Part shown: positions 1 to 8,146 of the stretch, one piece after another | Numbering within the stretch: the stretch's first letter is position 1 | How the letters are laid out: each line of letters opens with the position of its first letter | From: UBA5239 sp040394635 | GTDB lineage: Bacteria > Verrucomicrobiota > Lentisphaeria > Victivallales > Victivallaceae | NCBI GenBank assembly: GCA_040394635.1 | Contig: JBEBRW010000003.1 | Span: 85,638-149,637, forward strand | Length of the DNA: 64,000 bases | Direction of reading: 5' to 3' | Position numbers and translations under genes: made by a program | The notes under the pieces: model-generated | What the model was told of the DNA's origin: nothing | The model's database searches: none | What the model saw: only the letters and a program-made list of their open reading frames with translations

Positions 1-163
1 TTACGAAGTGCTCGGCCGCCTCGACGGACGAAACATCATTTACTCCGGCCACAACTATGGCTCGACCCCGACCGACACCCTTGAACATCAGCGCCGGGTC
101 AACCCCTGGCTCCGCTGCCGCTCCTACCCCGAGTTCCTCGCGGAACTCAAAAACCTGACTTAA
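1..163 (+). CDS. C-terminal end of a metallo-beta-lactamase-fold hydrolase (5' partial)
   Basis: An open frame enters from the window edge (frame 2) and ends at TAA 161-163, giving 53 residues. It contains YSGHNYG followed by STPTDTLEHQRRVNPWLR, which resembles the last metal-binding His region and C-terminal helix of glyoxalase-II-like metallo-beta-lactamase-fold hydrolases. The catalytic N-terminal half lies outside the window, so substrate and family are an inference from this tail only. It converges on the minus-strand gene at 173. Confidence 0.5.
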   Translation, partial: YEVLGRLDGRNIIYSGHNYGSTPTDTLEHQRRVNPWLRCRSYPEFLAELKNLT

Positions 164-172
164 AATTCGGTA

Positions 173-658
173 TCAGATGGTCATGCGGAAGATGTAGAGG
201 CGGGAGTTTTTCTCGTCGTGACCGGCCCAGAAGAGCGTGCCTTTGTAGGGTTTCACGTCCGGCGGCATTTCATCCCACCATTTGATGGCGTTGCCGTCAT
301 AATCTTTTGGGGGATAGGGCTCGTTTCGCACATACTCTTTATCGCCGCAGTACTCATACAGGGTGTCTATCGTTTTTTTGATATCCTCCGGCGAAGCGGA
401 AAACGCTACCCAGCACTGGACATCCGGTCCGCCTTGCTGATAAAAGAGATTGATGTTCCACGCCTGTTCGGGCAACTCAATCCTCATGGACCGAATCCGC
501 TCACGTATGGCGGAATCCTCGTGTTTGAGTTCATAACCGAACATATCTCTCATAAAATGCCGAATCTGAAGATAAAATACGGCAACCCCGGCGCCGGCCC
601 CGAATGCCAGGATCAGCAGCAGAAGCGTATACCGGGATGGAACGTACTTTTTACTCAT
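173..658 (-). CDS. Small membrane-anchored protein of unknown function
   Basis: A 161-residue protein with one hydrophobic segment near the N-terminus (about residues 11-30, LLLLILAFGAGAGVAVFYL) and a hydrophilic remainder, so probably inner-membrane anchored with an exported C-terminal domain. The domain is rich in Trp and Tyr and has no motif I recognise. Its ATG overlaps the stop of the upstream SPFH gene in an ATGA junction (655-658), so the two are translationally coupled and probably work together. Function unknown. Confidence 0.7.
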   Translation of the reverse strand: MSKKYVPSRYTLLLLILAFGAGAGVAVFYLQIRHFMRDMFGYELKHEDSAIRERIRSMRIELPEQAWNINLFYQQGGPDVQCWVAFSASPEDIKKTIDTLYEYCGDKEYVRNEPYPPKDYDGNAIKWWDEMPPDVKPYKGTLFWAGHDEKNSRLYIFRMTI

Positions 659-1740
659 GGTATCGGCGGGGGGACCGCGGCGAAGATTTGACCCAGCTCC
701 GGCACCGTGGCGGCTTCCTGCCAGGACGCCATGCCTTGTTTCCAGACCATGGTGGTGCGGGTGAAGGTACCGCTCATGGCCTGCGCCTTCAGCGTATTGA
801 CGTCATACGGCCCGGCCTGCTGGCCGTTTACCACCACGAAATACGAGCTGACCTGTGGGATCGGCGGCGGGGGCGGCTGCGCGGCCGCCTGTTGAACGGT
901 GCCGCCGATGGCGCCGCCGAGCTGGGCGCCCATCAGTACGCCGACCATGTTGCCGGCGCCGCCGGGGTTCGAGGCCGCCGCTTTCATGGCGTCCGCCGCC
1001 TGCAGCTGAGTATAGCTGGCCATACCGCCCATGGCGCCGACGCTGGCGCGCTTGTCCATGGCGGCATTGACTTCTTCCGGCAGCGAAATATTTTCCACGA
1101 TGAACGAGGTCAGGTCGAAGCCGAGCTGAGCGAAATACGGCGTCATGTTGCGGTGGACGGCGTCGCCGATTTCATTGTACATGGCGGCGAGGTCGAGCGC
1201 CGGAATTTTCAGTTCGCCGAGGGCGTCGGAAAAGGCCGAAACGACCTTGGCCTTCATCTGCGATTCGATATCGTCGCAGGTGAACTCCGAGCGTGCGCCG
1301 ACGAAACGCGCCAGCATGTCGTTCGAATCGCCCACTTTGTATGAGAAATTGCCGCGCGAACGCAACCGCACGATGCCGAAATCGGCGTCGCGCATCATCA
1401 CCGGCGTGGGGGTGCCCCATTTGCGGTCGAGCTGCTCGGTGGTGCGGATGAAATAGACCTCGGCCTTGAACGGCGAGTTGAAGTTGTACGGCAGGCTCAA
1501 CAAAGTGGTCAGGATCGGGATATTCTTGCTCTCCAGCGTATAGGTGCCGGGCCCGAAATGATCGGCGATCTGCCCCTGGCTGACGAATACCGCCTTCTGC
1601 CCCGGCCGCACGATCAGCTTGGCGTTCCACTTGATTTCGTTGTTATGGCGATCAAAGCGATGCACCAGAATCTGCGGATTTTCCTCCGGCCACTCGATGA
1701 CGTCGATAAACTGTCCCTTGAAAATATTCAGTAAACCCAT
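655..1740 (-). CDS. SPFH-domain protein with C-terminal GYF_2 domain (YdjI type)
   Basis: A 361-residue protein. Residues 1 to about 230 resemble the SPFH/band-7-like YdjI family ('virion core protein' type), with the family-like opening MGLLNIFKGQFIDVIEW and a typical prohibitin-like core. There is a Gly/Ala-rich low-complexity linker (about 235-285), a Pro stretch, and a C-terminal GYF_2-like domain (about 300-350) with YFVVVNGQQAGPYDVNTL and the conserved W...MASW pattern. No transmembrane segment precedes the SPFH part, so it may be a peripheral membrane scaffold. It is coupled to the small membrane protein downstream. A multi-zinc-ribbon membrane protein is encoded divergently at 2319; such proteins often accompany YdjI-like genes. 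The exact function is not established. Confidence 0.85.
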   Translation of the reverse strand: MGLLNIFKGQFIDVIEWPEENPQILVHRFDRHNNEIKWNAKLIVRPGQKAVFVSQGQIADHFGPGTYTLESKNIPILTTLLSLPYNFNSPFKAEVYFIRTTEQLDRKWGTPTPVMMRDADFGIVRLRSRGNFSYKVGDSNDMLARFVGARSEFTCDDIESQMKAKVVSAFSDALGELKIPALDLAAMYNEIGDAVHRNMTPYFAQLGFDLTSFIVENISLPEEVNAAMDKRASVGAMGGMASYTQLQAADAMKAAASNPGGAGNMVGVLMGAQLGGAIGGTVQQAAAQPPPPPIPQVSSYFVVVNGQQAGPYDVNTLKAQAMSGTFTRTTMVWKQGMASWQEAATVPELGQIFAAVPPPIP

Positions 1741-1751
1741 GTTTTTATCTC

Positions 1752-2210
1752 CTATTTGCCGTAATATATCACCGGTTTCTGGTTAATCTCGAAGTAACGG
1801 ATCAGGTCCTCCAGGACGAAATCCTTTTTGCTACCACACTTTTCTTTGAACTCCGCGTACTGCCCGGGTGTGATCTTTTTCTCATAAAAATATACAACCG
1901 GACCGTTCGTATCGTCAAATATATATATTCCATGCTTGTTTTTCAACTCGACTTTGTCAGTAGCATCCGTATAAATGGCAATTTTGTCACCGGTGCCCGT
2001 TACATGAGTAAACAGCATGACGCCAGGCTGTGTCCTGAGGACGGCGAGCATGTGGTATTTGTCCCGCCGGGAAACATGAATGATGTTGTAACTGCCATCC
2101 CCGGTCATGAATTCCCCACTAACGAAGCTGCCGTCCGGAACGGCAGGATTGCTGCAGCCAGTCAATAACATTATCAGGGCCAGCGATATCACATATAGGG
2201 TTGCTTTCAT
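1752..2210 (-). CDS. Predicted lipoprotein
   Basis: A 152-residue protein. The start at 2210 is preferred over an in-frame ATG five codons upstream because GAGAGGTG sits just before it. The N-terminus MKATLYVISLALIMLLTGC is a type II signal peptide with lipobox LTGC, so the mature protein starts at Cys19. The rest shows no domain I recognise. A strong promoter lies upstream (2242-2270), and the SPFH gene starts 11 bases after its stop, so it probably heads a three-gene minus-strand unit. Confidence 0.75.
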   Translation of the reverse strand: MKATLYVISLALIMLLTGCSNPAVPDGSFVSGEFMTGDGSYNIIHVSRRDKYHMLAVLRTQPGVMLFTHVTGTGDKIAIYTDATDKVELKNKHGIYIFDDTNGPVVYFYEKKITPGQYAEFKEKCGSKKDFVLEDLIRYFEINQKPVIYYGK

Positions 2211-2241
2211 CGGAACACCTCTCATTTATGGAGTTTGTTGT

Positions 2242-2270
2242 ATAATAAACTGCTGAAAACGATTTGTCAA
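2242..2270 (-). promoter_or_regulatory. Sigma-70-type promoter for the lipoprotein/SPFH unit
   Basis: On the minus strand, TTGACA (2270-2265), a 17-base spacer and TATTAT (2247-2242). It lies about 32 bases upstream of the lipoprotein ATG in the divergent gap before the zinc-ribbon gene. Confidence 0.7.
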
Positions 2271-2318
2271 CACCTCATTTCGGGTTTATATTTAGTAAAT
2301 ATAATTTTGGAGATATGA

Positions 2319-3539
2319 ATGGGTAACCATGGAAGCTGTCCGAAATGCGGCAATGAAATGCAGTTTTCGGATGAACTGAATGCACCGTATTGCGAAAACT
2401 GCGGCCTCGAGGAAGCCGGGCAGGCCGCTCCGGCCCCCGCCGGCCCCGGTCAGGCGGCCAAGCATAAGCCGTGCCCGAACTGCGGCAACGAACTGGAATT
2501 TTCCGCCAGCCACGGCGGTTTGTATTGTAAGCACTGCGGTACCGAGCAGGCGGTGCTGCGCGACCCGGATTTCAAGCCGTCGGGAGCCGATTATCTGGCG
2601 ACGCTCGCCAAGCTCGAGGATCATTCCGAAGCGGCGGAGCGCATCGAGCTCGACTGCGACAACTGCGCCGCCCACATCGAGCTCTCCGAAAATGTCGTGG
2701 CGGACCGCTGTCCCTACTGCGAATCCCCGGTCATCGCCATTTCGCTGAGTACGCGCCCGATCCGGCCCACCGCCGTGCTGCCCTTCCGCGTCAACTGCGA
2801 CGAAGCCACCGAGCAATACAAGAAGTGGCTCAAATCCCGCTGGTTCATGCCGGGCAAAGTCAAGCATGAGGCGCGCATCCGCAAATTCAAGGGCATGTAC
2901 CTGCCGCACTGGACCTATGACAACGACACCACCACCCGGTACACCGGTATGCGCGGCGTACATTACTGGGTCACGGTCAGCTATACCGCCACCGAAAACG
3001 GCAAATCCGTCCGCAAAACCCGTCAGGAGCGCCGCACCCGCTGGTACCCAACCGCCGGCACGGTTCATAACCGCTTCAAAGATCTGCTGGTGGCGGCCAA
3101 TCACAACCTGCCGCAGGACCTGGTGGACAAGCTCACGCCGTGGGGGCTGGAAGCGCTCCAGGAGTATCAGGCGGACTTCATCCGCGGGCACCAGGAGCAG
3201 AGCTACGCGCTGCCGCTGGCGGCGGGTTTCGACCGCGCCAAGGGCATGATGGACCCGGAAATCCGCCATACCATCCGCCGCGACATCGGCGGCGACGAGC
3301 AGCGGATTCTTTCCACTTCGGTTCAGTACAAAAACATCTCCTACAAACTGATCCTGCTGCCGGTGTGGGAGAATCATTTCGAATTTCAAAACAAAACCTA
3401 TACCTTTCTGGTCAACGCCCGTACCGGCGAAGTTCAGGGCAAGCGCCCGTGGAGTGCGATCAAGATCACGCTCTTCGTGCTGTTCCTGCTGGCCGTGGCC
3501 GGAATCATCGTTGGCCTGATCGCTCATTACAACGGATAA
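2319..3539 (+). CDS. Multi-zinc-ribbon membrane protein
   Basis: A 406-residue protein with three Cys4-type zinc ribbons in its first 150 residues: CPKCGNEM...CENCG, CPNCGNEL...CKHCG, and CDNC...CPYC. A long soluble middle (about 150-375) follows, with a W-rich LPHWTYDN region, then one C-terminal transmembrane helix (ITLFVLFLLAVAGIIVGLIA). This layout matches 'TFIIB-type zinc ribbon-containing' membrane proteins, which have no settled function. GGAG is placed six bases before the ATG. It is divergent from the lipoprotein/SPFH unit and four bases upstream of uppP, so it is the first gene of a five-gene plus-strand run. Confidence 0.8.
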   Translation: MGNHGSCPKCGNEMQFSDELNAPYCENCGLEEAGQAAPAPAGPGQAAKHKPCPNCGNELEFSASHGGLYCKHCGTEQAVLRDPDFKPSGADYLATLAKLEDHSEAAERIELDCDNCAAHIELSENVVADRCPYCESPVIAISLSTRPIRPTAVLPFRVNCDEATEQYKKWLKSRWFMPGKVKHEARIRKFKGMYLPHWTYDNDTTTRYTGMRGVHYWVTVSYTATENGKSVRKTRQERRTRWYPTAGTVHNRFKDLLVAANHNLPQDLVDKLTPWGLEALQEYQADFIRGHQEQSYALPLAAGFDRAKGMMDPEIRHTIRRDIGGDEQRILSTSVQYKNISYKLILLPVWENHFEFQNKTYTFLVNARTGEVQGKRPWSAIKITLFVLFLLAVAGIIVGLIAHYNG

Positions 3540-3542
3540 ATC

Positions 3543-4352
3543 ATGGATATCAAAAATCTGCTCGAAATCATTTTTATGGCGGTGTTCCAGGGGGTCGCGG
3601 AATTCCTGCCGATCAGCTCGTCGGGACACCTGGCGGTCATCGCCAAACTCATCGGCTACAATCCCGACGAAGTCGTCACCACCGGCATCATCCTGCACGC
3701 CGGTACGCTGGTGTCGATCCTGGTGTTTTACTTCCACTCGCTGCTCAAGTTGTTGACCAACAAAGAGTTAAAGACCATCCTGATGATCATCATCGGGACG
3801 GTTCCGGCGGGCGTCATCGGGATTATTTACAAGGAGCTCGGCGTCGACGATTTTCTGTTCACCTGCGTACTGGTCAGCGGTATCGGCTTCCTGATTACCG
3901 CCACGCTGCTGCGGTTCGGCATGAAAACCAAAGACGAAAACGCCATTCCGCTGGAAAAAATGAACTGGAAACAGGCCCTGATCATCGGCATTGTCCAGGG
4001 GATTGCCGTGCTGCCGGGGATTTCGCGCTCGGGGTCGACGATTTCCGCCGCGCTTAAGGTCGGGCTGACCAAAGCCGACTGCGCGAGATTTTCGTTTTAT
4101 CTGGCGATTCCGGCCATCGGCGGGGCCGCCTTTCTGGAGCTGCTCTCGGCCACGAAAAAAGAGGGGTTTTCCGCCGGGGCGTTCTTCACCCCTGAACTGC
4201 TGATCGGTTTCGCGCTGTCGGCGGTGGTCGGCTGGGTTTCGCTGAAACTGCTGGTGACGATGCTGAACAAGGGCAAGCTCGAATATTTTTCCTGGTACCT
4301 GTACGTGGTCGGCGCAGCCGTCACCATCTGGGGAATCATCGATTTATTTTAA
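3543..4352 (+). CDS. uppP: Undecaprenyl-diphosphate phosphatase
   Basis: A 269-residue polytopic membrane protein that dephosphorylates undecaprenyl diphosphate to recycle the lipid carrier for peptidoglycan and surface-glycan synthesis. Both BacA/UppP signatures are visible: QGVAEFLPISSSGHL near residue 16 (E and S/G-rich motif) and GIVQGIAVLPGISRSGSTI near residue 145 (PGxSRSG, with the catalytic Arg). The length is usual for the family. It starts four bases after the zinc-ribbon gene and is followed by proC. Confidence 0.96.
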   Translation: MDIKNLLEIIFMAVFQGVAEFLPISSSGHLAVIAKLIGYNPDEVVTTGIILHAGTLVSILVFYFHSLLKLLTNKELKTILMIIIGTVPAGVIGIIYKELGVDDFLFTCVLVSGIGFLITATLLRFGMKTKDENAIPLEKMNWKQALIIGIVQGIAVLPGISRSGSTISAALKVGLTKADCARFSFYLAIPAIGGAAFLELLSATKKEGFSAGAFFTPELLIGFALSAVVGWVSLKLLVTMLNKGKLEYFSWYLYVVGAAVTIWGIIDLF

Positions 4353-4365
4353 GGAGATATGAACT

Positions 4366-5154
4366 ATGAAAAATCCGAAATTCTACTTCATCGGCGCCGG
4401 CAAAATGGCCTCCGCGCTGGCCTGCGGCATGACCAAAGTTTTCGATAAATCCGCGATCTGCGCTTACGATAAATCCGCCGAAGCCGCCGTGACTTTCGTC
4501 GCCAAAACCAAGGCGGTCGGTGAGTTCACGCTGGCCGACGCCGATATCGTGATCCTGGCCGTTAAGCCCCAGCACCTCGATTCCGCGGTTAAGGAGCACA
4601 AGGATATCCTGAAGGACAAACTCATCGTCTCCATCCTGGCCGGTACCCGGATCGAGCAGCTCCAGCAGAAAACCGGGTCGAAGCGGATCGTCCGCATCAT
4701 GCCGAACATTTCCGCCACCATCGGTGCGGGGGTCGCGGGCGTGACCAAAACGGACGCCGTCGGCAAAGACGAATTCGCCGTCATCGAAAAAGTATTGAAA
4801 TCCACCGGCGTTTATGAATATTTCAGCGACGAAAACCTGTTCGACGCCATCACCGGGCTCAGCGGCAGCGGCCCCGCCTTCGCATTTGAGTTCATCAAGG
4901 CACTGACCGACGGCGCCGTGACCGCCGGTATGCCGATGCAGCAGGCGTTGCGCATGGCCGCCGCCACGGTGGAGGGCGCCGCACAGATGGTGCTGCAGGG
5001 CGGGGACCCGTCCGATTTGCGCAACCAGGTCATGTCCCCCGGCGGCACCACCGCCGAAGGGATCCGGACCCTGGAGAAATGCGGCTTCCGGAGTGCAGTG
5101 ATCGAAGCGGTGATCGCCACCGCGCAGAAATCCCGTGACCTGGGCAATAAATAA
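4366..5154 (+). CDS. proC: Pyrroline-5-carboxylate reductase
   Basis: A 262-residue cytoplasmic enzyme for the last step of proline synthesis, NAD(P)H-dependent reduction of 1-pyrroline-5-carboxylate. The N-terminal Rossmann motif FIGAGKMASAL is intact, as are VKPQHLDSAV (the nucleotide-binding side) and the C-terminal signature spanning SGSGPAFAFEF to MSPGGTTAEGI. AAGGAGATATGAACT precedes the ATG. The length is normal. It sits 13 bases after uppP and 16 before a glycosyltransferase gene in the same run. Confidence 0.97.
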   Translation: MKNPKFYFIGAGKMASALACGMTKVFDKSAICAYDKSAEAAVTFVAKTKAVGEFTLADADIVILAVKPQHLDSAVKEHKDILKDKLIVSILAGTRIEQLQQKTGSKRIVRIMPNISATIGAGVAGVTKTDAVGKDEFAVIEKVLKSTGVYEYFSDENLFDAITGLSGSGPAFAFEFIKALTDGAVTAGMPMQQALRMAAATVEGAAQMVLQGGDPSDLRNQVMSPGGTTAEGIRTLEKCGFRSAVIEAVIATAQKSRDLGNK

Positions 5155-5170
5155 CTTATCGAGGTACAAT

Positions 5171-5923
5171 ATGGAACTTGATTTTTCCGGCAAACTCAGC
5201 GTGATTATTCCGGTTTACAACGAAGAAAAAACGGTGGTCGAACTGGTGAAACGGGTTCTGGCGCGCCCCGAAACCGGCGAGGTCATCATCATCGACGACG
5301 GCTCCCGCGACAACACCCGCGAGGAGCTCAAAAAACTGCAGGATATCCCGAATGTGAAAATCATTTTCCAGGAGACGAACCACGGCAAAGGCGCCGCCGT
5401 CATCCGCGGCATTCCCGAGGCCGCCATGCCCTATGTCATCATTCAGGACGCCGACTTCGAGTACACCCCGGAAGATTACCCGCTGGTGCTGGCCCCCCTG
5501 CTGCTGGGCAAGGCCGATGTGGTCTACGGCTCGCGCTTCATGTGCACCCCCGGGCAGGTCCGCTATTTCCGCCACGAAATGGGCAACAAAATCCTGACCT
5601 TTTTCTCCAATCTCTGCTCGGATATCCACCTGACCGACATGGAAACCTGTTATAAATGCTTCAAGCGCGAGGTCATCCAGAACCTGAACCTGACTTCGCA
5701 GCGCTTCGGCATTGAAGTGGAACTGACCGCCAAGCTCGCCAAGTCGCGCCGCCTGCGAATCTGGGACGTGCCGATTTCGTACAATCCGCGCAAATACAAC
5801 GAAGGGAAAAAGATCACCTGGAAGGACGGCGTATCCGCCATCTGGCAGATCATCAAATTCAATTTGTTCACCGACAGATCCACCTTCTACAAGCGTCCGT
5901 GGGACGAGGTGCTGGGCGAATAA
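5171..5923 (+). CDS. Family 2 glycosyltransferase (polyprenyl-phosphate sugar transferase-like)
   Basis: A 250-residue GT-A fold enzyme. The start at 5171 is chosen because GAGGT lies just before it; an upstream in-frame start would overlap proC. Visible family features are SVIIPVYNEEKTV (N-terminal strand), VIIIDDGSRDNT, NHGKGAAVIRG, QDADFEY (the DxD-like metal site) and YGSRF. These match the dolichol/polyprenyl-phosphate mannosyl- or glucosyltransferase group. There is no C-terminal membrane helix, so it is soluble or peripheral. The neighbouring uppP fits a role in lipid-linked glycan supply. The donor sugar cannot be told from sequence. Confidence 0.88.
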   Translation: MELDFSGKLSVIIPVYNEEKTVVELVKRVLARPETGEVIIIDDGSRDNTREELKKLQDIPNVKIIFQETNHGKGAAVIRGIPEAAMPYVIIQDADFEYTPEDYPLVLAPLLLGKADVVYGSRFMCTPGQVRYFRHEMGNKILTFFSNLCSDIHLTDMETCYKCFKREVIQNLNLTSQRFGIEVELTAKLAKSRRLRIWDVPISYNPRKYNEGKKITWKDGVSAIWQIIKFNLFTDRSTFYKRPWDEVLGE

Positions 5924-7362
5924 TGAGTGTCAAAGTTGCCATCGTTTCCGACCTGCACTATGCAGCCGAGCCGAATCCGCTGATTCCGAAGCGCCGCGGC
6001 GAGCTCGCCGCCATTCTGCTGCTGCGCGCGGTGCACCGCTTCAACCGCTTTATCAAACCCGATATCGTGCTGGTCACCGGCGACCTGATCAACCAGCCGG
6101 ACGCGCCCGACGCCGATGTGCTTTCCGCAGAGCTCCGCGACATTCTGGCGCTGTTGAAAATGCCGTACATCGTCATCCCCGGCAATCACGATCTGAAGAA
6201 CGAAGCGTTTTACCGGATTTTTCCGCGCCCGGCGCAATTCACCGACATCGGCAAGGTCCGTTTCGTCACCTTCGACGACCCCGAAACGCCCGGCTACAAT
6301 GCTCTCCGCACCCCGGCGGACATCGAATTCATGCGCCGGGCTCGTGCCGGCTGGACCGGTCCCCTGGTTTCCGTCCAGCACGTGCCACTGCTGCCGCGCC
6401 AGACCGCGCCCTACAATTACGACAATAGTGACGAACTGCTGGCCGTGCTCGAGGAATGCGGCTACACCGCCTCCGTTTCCGGGCATTATCACAACGGCCT
6501 CGCCCCCATGCAGCATGGCGCGACCACGCTCGTGACCGCCGCGGCCACCTGCGAAACGCCGTTCCCATACAGCATCATGGAAATCGGTGACGACGGCAAA
6601 GTCACGGTACAGCAGGAAACCCTGAGCCTCGACCCCGCGCTGAAGCTTCGCGACTGCCACATTCATACCCCGCTGGCCTACTGCAATGAAAACATGTCCA
6701 TCCCCATGGTCAACTCCCTGGCGGACGCCTTCGGCCTGGCCGGTACCGTCACCAGCGAACACTCCGCGCACCTGTATTTCGACCGCTCGACTTATGTGGA
6801 GAAGAAATACTACCGCGAAGGCGTTGCCGCGCGGACGCAATCCCGCATCGGCGAGTATCTGACCATGTTCGAACAATACGCCACGCCGCGCAATGCTTTC
6901 GGCATGGAAATCGATTTCGACCACCTCGGCCGCCCGGTCATTGAAAAAGAGGTCTGGGACAAACTACAGTTCCGCAACGGCGCGGTTCATTTCCTCAATT
7001 CGCTCAACACCGGCGATATGGCCAGAATCAAGGATGAATTCATGTTCATCAGCGAGTCCATCCTGAAAAGCGGCGTCGATGCGCTGGTTCATCCCTTCCG
7101 TATCCTGAACCGCCTCGGAAGGCCAACGGAACTATATGAACCGCTGGCGTTATTGCTGAAAAAATACCGCGTGGCCGCCGAAATCAATTTCCACACCAAC
7201 GAGCCCGAACCGGAATTCTTCCGTCTCTGCCTCGAAAACGGTGTGAAAATCACCCTCGGCAGCGACTCGCACAACCTCTACGAAGTCGGCGAATTCTATC
7301 CGCACCTGAAGTTGCTCGACCAGATCGCCCCCGGCAGTGCCGCCACCGATATCTTCGCCTGA
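5923..7362 (+). CDS. Metallophosphoesterase-PHP domain fusion protein
   Basis: A 479-residue protein joining two metal-dependent hydrolase domains. Residues 1 to about 230 form a calcineurin-like phosphoesterase with all motifs: SDLH (9-12), TGDLI (52-56), GNHD (87-90), QH (152-153) and GHYH (187-190). Residues about 240-479 look like a PHP domain: DCHIHTPLAYC (244-254), SEHSAH (278-283), MEIDFDH (328-334), HPFR and a late DSHN. The ATG overlaps the stop of the glycosyltransferase (TAATG), so translation is coupled. Substrate unknown; such domains usually cleave phosphodiesters or phosphomonoesters. The fusion is unusual. Confidence 0.85.
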   Translation: MSVKVAIVSDLHYAAEPNPLIPKRRGELAAILLLRAVHRFNRFIKPDIVLVTGDLINQPDAPDADVLSAELRDILALLKMPYIVIPGNHDLKNEAFYRIFPRPAQFTDIGKVRFVTFDDPETPGYNALRTPADIEFMRRARAGWTGPLVSVQHVPLLPRQTAPYNYDNSDELLAVLEECGYTASVSGHYHNGLAPMQHGATTLVTAAATCETPFPYSIMEIGDDGKVTVQQETLSLDPALKLRDCHIHTPLAYCNENMSIPMVNSLADAFGLAGTVTSEHSAHLYFDRSTYVEKKYYREGVAARTQSRIGEYLTMFEQYATPRNAFGMEIDFDHLGRPVIEKEVWDKLQFRNGAVHFLNSLNTGDMARIKDEFMFISESILKSGVDALVHPFRILNRLGRPTELYEPLALLLKKYRVAAEINFHTNEPEPEFFRLCLENGVKITLGSDSHNLYEVGEFYPHLKLLDQIAPGSAATDIFA

Positions 7363-7375
7363 AAGCGAATTGGTA

Positions 7376-8146
7376 TTAGTTATTGAGGGAGCCGCGGCGG
7401 TAACCTTGCAGATCGAGGAGGATTTTCTTGAATCCCGCTTGCTGCAGGGCCTGATTGATGGCTTCGCGGTGAGCGGGGAGCAGGGCGTAATCGTTTTGCT
7501 GCAGCTCGATACGGGCTTCGTTGCCGAAACAGCGGACGCGATGACCGCGAAAGCCCAGTTCGGAGAGGCTTTTTTCCGCGCGCCGGACGCGGTCGAGCAG
7601 CTCCGGGGTCAACGGCGTGTGATACGGGATTCGCGAGGCGAGACAGGCGTCCGCCGGGGCGTTCCAGTTCGGCAGGTCGTATTCGCGGCTCAGGGCGCGA
7701 ATGTCTTCCTTGTCCATGTCGGCTTCGAGGAACGGATGAACCTGGCCGAGTTCGTTGGCGGCTCTTGCGCCCGGGCGGTAGTCGGAGAGGTCATATTTGT
7801 TGAAGCCGTCCGCCACGTGCTCGAAACCGCGCTCGCTGGCGGCCTGGCGGATGGCGGTCATCAGCATTTTTTTGCAGTGGTAACAGCGGTCCGGGTAATT
7901 GGCGGCGACCTCGGCGCAGTCGAGCGGGTTCAGCTCCAAGCGCAGCAGCGGCGCGTCCCATTCGCCGACCGGGTCCACGGCGAACGGCGTGACGGCGTTG
8001 ATCAGCAGCACATTACCGGGGCCGAGCGCCTTGATGGCGGCGGCGGCCAGCAGCGTACTATCCACCCCGCCGGAAAAGGCGATGGCGATGCGGCCATAGC
8101 GGCGCAGGACCTCAGTTAGTTTTCGGGAGGAGTTGTTCATATTCAT
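7376..8146 (-). CDS. larE: LarE-type ATP-dependent sacrificial sulfur transferase
   Basis: A PP-loop protein of about 256 residues. IAFSGGVDSTLLAAAA is the ATP pyrophosphatase loop, and the PDRCYHCKKM and DACLASRIPYHTP regions carry the Cys-containing segments typical of LarE. LarE adenylates pyridinium-dicarboxylate mononucleotide and donates Cys sulfur to build the nickel-pincer cofactor of lactate racemase-type enzymes. I placed the start at 8146; ATG 8140 is equally possible. Both lie inside the end of the upstream glycosyltransferase gene, so the two are coupled. No larB, larC or larA homologue is in this window, so the dependent enzyme is elsewhere or the protein serves another thiolation. 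Confidence 0.85.
   Translation of the reverse strand: MNMNNSSRKLTEVLRRYGRIAIAFSGGVDSTLLAAAAIKALGPGNVLLINAVTPFAVDPVGEWDAPLLRLELNPLDCAEVAANYPDRCYHCKKMLMTAIRQAASERGFEHVADGFNKYDLSDYRPGARAANELGQVHPFLEADMDKEDIRALSREYDLPNWNAPADACLASRIPYHTPLTPELLDRVRRAEKSLSELGFRGHRVRCFGNEARIELQQNDYALLPAHREAINQALQQAGFKKILLDLQGYRRGSLNN

Noticed and set aside
2292..3737. A 481-codon minus-strand frame opposite the zinc-ribbon and uppP genes
   Set aside because: Its translation is rich in Gly, Arg, Asp and Val without motifs, and it crosses two well-supported genes in antisense.
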